Shown here piece by piece: positions 61,553 to 64,000 of a DNA stretch of 64,000 bases. The translations under genes were made by a program, and so were the position numbers. Origin of the DNA: Panonychus citri (Eukaryota > Arthropoda > Arachnida > Trombidiformes > Tetranychidae). The notes under the pieces were generated by a model. That model was not told the DNA's origin and ran no database searches. It worked only from the letters and a program-made list of their open reading frames with translations. The stretch covers positions 62,001-126,000 of the forward strand of contig NW_026515454.1 in the NCBI RefSeq assembly GCF_014898815.1, in the 5' to 3' direction. Each line of letters starts with the position of its first letter. Position 1 is the first letter of the stretch.

Positions 61553-64000
61553 GAAACTAAGACACAAACACTTAAGGGAAACTCACACAAATCACAATCA
61601 ATTGATGATTTAAAACAAAAGTCCAATAAAATTATGTAAACACATGAGATTTAAATTGATTTCAGTTGATACTTTTACTTTGTTTTATCATAAAATTAGT
61701 AAACAAAAATTAGTTAAAATGATCTTGAATCCGGGATTAAATAAGTCATTTGAATTATAAACAAGATTATGATAATGATGATCTATCAACTATATGATGA
61801 TAATAAACTATTGTTATCGTTGATTTTGGTAAGGTTAACATTGGAATGGTTGGAAGAACCCGAATAACGGTAAAAGTGTCGCTAGAATTGAGACAACAGG
61901 CAACAAAAAAAAAACTTTTTCTTTCTCTTACAGACTAAAGATGAAGATGAAAAGATGATGATTAAGGATGAGAAGAGAAAGTTACCTGTAATACTAATAC
62001 CACTCTCACCTCCTCTTCATCCTTGTTGTGACCCCTCACACGGGAAGATCATCATCATCATCATCAAACAAGCTTAAAGAGAGAGAGAGAGAGAGAGAGA
62101 GATCATAAGGGGAAAGATGAAGATGAAGATGAAGATGAAGACGAAGATGAAGATGAAGATGAGGATGAGGATGAGGATGATGACGAAAAGGAGGTTACCG
62201 GGTGAATTGAGTTTTTTCCCCATGAGGAAAGATGAGGATGAGGATGGAGATGGAGATGGAGAGATGATAATGATTGTAGTGATGATGAAAGAATCGGAAT
62301 CCCAAACTGATTAACCTAAAGGGCTTCTGTTATTATTATTATTATTTGTGATTATCATTTTAATCATCATCATTATTAACACACCAAAATCTCACTAATA
62401 TCATTTGTTTCCATATCAACAATTTAAATCGTGAAGGGTCAATAAAACCTAATCTGATTACTATTTACCTTTGATACGGTTTCAATTTCATTTAAAAAAT
62501 TTCACCTCTTTTTTTACCTGTAATACATTTTCACTCATCATCGTTATCACCACAAATCCTAATCATCTTCATCATCATTATCATTATCATCATCACCTTA
62601 ATCATTATCATGCTTCCTGTGATAATTATCATTATTATCATCATGAAATAATCAAGTTTATTAGTGTTAATATTATATATTTATAAATCTGAAAAGTCAA
62701 TCAACAAAACTATCATTTATTGGTCACGTTATAAAATATTAATTGTATTAATTTTAAAATCTAATTACAATCAGCCTATTAATAAATCTACATGATAATA
62801 TTGATAACAATCAGTTCTGATTACAAATTTAGTTGTAATTGACAATTAACATTGAAAATTTTCATTTCTACAATTTTCTCATTTTCTGGACAATTTGATT
62901 GTTACAATATAATAACTTTGTTTATTAATTACTTTTGATTATATTTAGTAATTATTATCGACTAATATTTTTGCATGATTCTAATACGTTTACTTGATTA
63001 CATATTACTGATTTTTGATTGTTAATTATTATCTGATTAACTTTTTTAAACGTTTTCCAAGGTAAAAGTTACTAAAAATTAACCTGAATTTGTTAATTGT
63101 TGATTGAGGTCAATTTGTTGATGATGATAATGATGAAGTTGATTAACCTTCATCATTTGTAACTTTCATTAACTAAATTAATTTGTTTCCATAATCTAAA
63201 TCATGTAACAAAAGTAAAAACAAAATGAGAAATTAAAATAAATTGTTTATATTATTATTACAACAATCTAATAAAATGTATGTTAATAAAGTTTTACAAT
63301 CAACAACAATTAACATTTGTATCAATTAACTATAATTGTACCATTAGATTAGCCAATAAATGAGCTAATCATTTACAATCCTCATCGGCTATTAATATAA
63401 TTGTGAATTAAATTATCGTTTAAATTGTAAATCAGTAAATATTAATAATAAGTAAATGTATTAACTTAATCAACAAACGAATTGAAATTTTGATTATTTT
63501 TGTGCTTGACAAAAATGATTTATTTTCAATTTGTTGATTTTCTGGTCAATCAAATACGAGCTGAGGTTTAATTGTGCTGGCTAATTGTGATCTTATGATT
63601 AGACAATTAGTCAATAAACTGTCAATATGAATTAAAGATTAATCAATAAATTGTTGATTCCCAAATAAGCTTAGATAAACAATCTTGACAGTTAGTAGTT
63701 AGATTGGATAATCAATTCAACTTAATTCATGACCTTTATTTTTTTTTGGGTACAAAATGATTGAGATGATGAAGATAATGATGAGGATGATGATGATGGT
63801 GATGATGAATGGACAGTGAATACAAACTGACCATTCAAGTTTGTAATAGATTGTAACATTTACGTTCATGTGAACAGTTTTGATTTATCTCAATTAAGTT
63901 TCAGATTAATGATATTGATCAGATTAACAGATTAATTTTGATAATACAATTTCCGTTTCCGATGTATCCAACTGGTCAATCGGACACAATTAAATTATCG
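61553..64000. other. Intergenic region with simple repeats
   Basis: No gene is recognised. It holds the GA tract and GATGAA array listed below, further GAT clusters near 63780-63810, two copies of TTACCTGTAATAC (about 61983 and 62513), and AT-rich filler. Confidence 0.5.
62078..62190. repeat. (GA)n followed by a (GATGAA)n/(GATGAG)n array
   Basis: A GA run of about 25 bases is followed, after a short gap, by about eleven copies of a GATGAA hexamer that change to GATGAG. Its open frame (Met/Lys then Met/Arg) is a by-product of the repeat. Confidence 0.9.

Noticed and set aside
1..64000. CRISPR array, prokaryotic operon or phage features
   Set aside because: No spaced direct repeats of CRISPR type and no Shine-Dalgarno-linked genes were seen; genes are spliced and animal in kind.

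Overview
The window looks like nuclear DNA from an arthropod, most probably a small-genome chelicerate such as a spider mite. The base composition is strongly AT-rich. Genes have GT-AG introns, many of them under 150 bp, and no operon-like layout. Gene content includes a Dumpy orthologue, an arthropod-type gustatory receptor, Ly6 proteins, a GMC oxidoreductase and a stand-alone PLAT protein. The mite assignment is inference from gene style, texture and content; the animal and arthropod nature is well supported. No CRISPR array, rRNA, tRNA or intact transposon was recognised.

Left part (about 0.5-14 kb): two Ly6/three-finger genes or gene modules on + (496-4116 and 5805-6235); a three-exon gustatory-receptor-like gene on + (7441-8765); a single-exon ELO-fold gene on - (9288-10127) that lacks the catalytic histidine box; and a single-exon hnRNP K-like RNA-binding protein on - (11959-12888) with two KH domains and no third.

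Middle (about 14.2-34 kb): some 20 kb without a convincing coding exon. It is full of GAT/ATC and CT/GA simple repeats. The motif TTACCTGTT (reverse complement AACAGGTAA, which resembles both a 5' splice site and a CAGGTA E-box) recurs here, mostly in one orientation.

Right part: a complete dumpy gene on + (34098-54448) in 11 exons. I could join them with every junction in phase 1, giving a predicted 3016-residue apical-matrix protein: signal segment, LDLa-like and EGF modules, six equal 126-residue DPY/EGF repeats, a second three-fold repeat, a ZP domain, a basic cleavage site, a transmembrane segment and a short tail. Its introns hold a 670-bp imperfect inverted repeat and a GC-rich island with repeated GAAACAGTTT. 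Convergent to it is a four-exon secreted PLAT-domain gene on - (55670-56375), and beyond that a two-exon GMC oxidoreductase on - (59317-61483). The last 2.5 kb carries only simple repeats.

The genes do not form one pathway. Several are extracellular or membrane proteins (Ly6, receptor, Dumpy, PLAT, GMC) of the kind used at epithelial surfaces or in contact with the environment. I do not see a clear new multi-gene system. The best leads are the ELO-like protein without its active site, the paired Ly6 modules, the short Dumpy with its equal-length repeat array, the PLAT gene hidden in small exons, and the one-sided TTACCTGTT motif.
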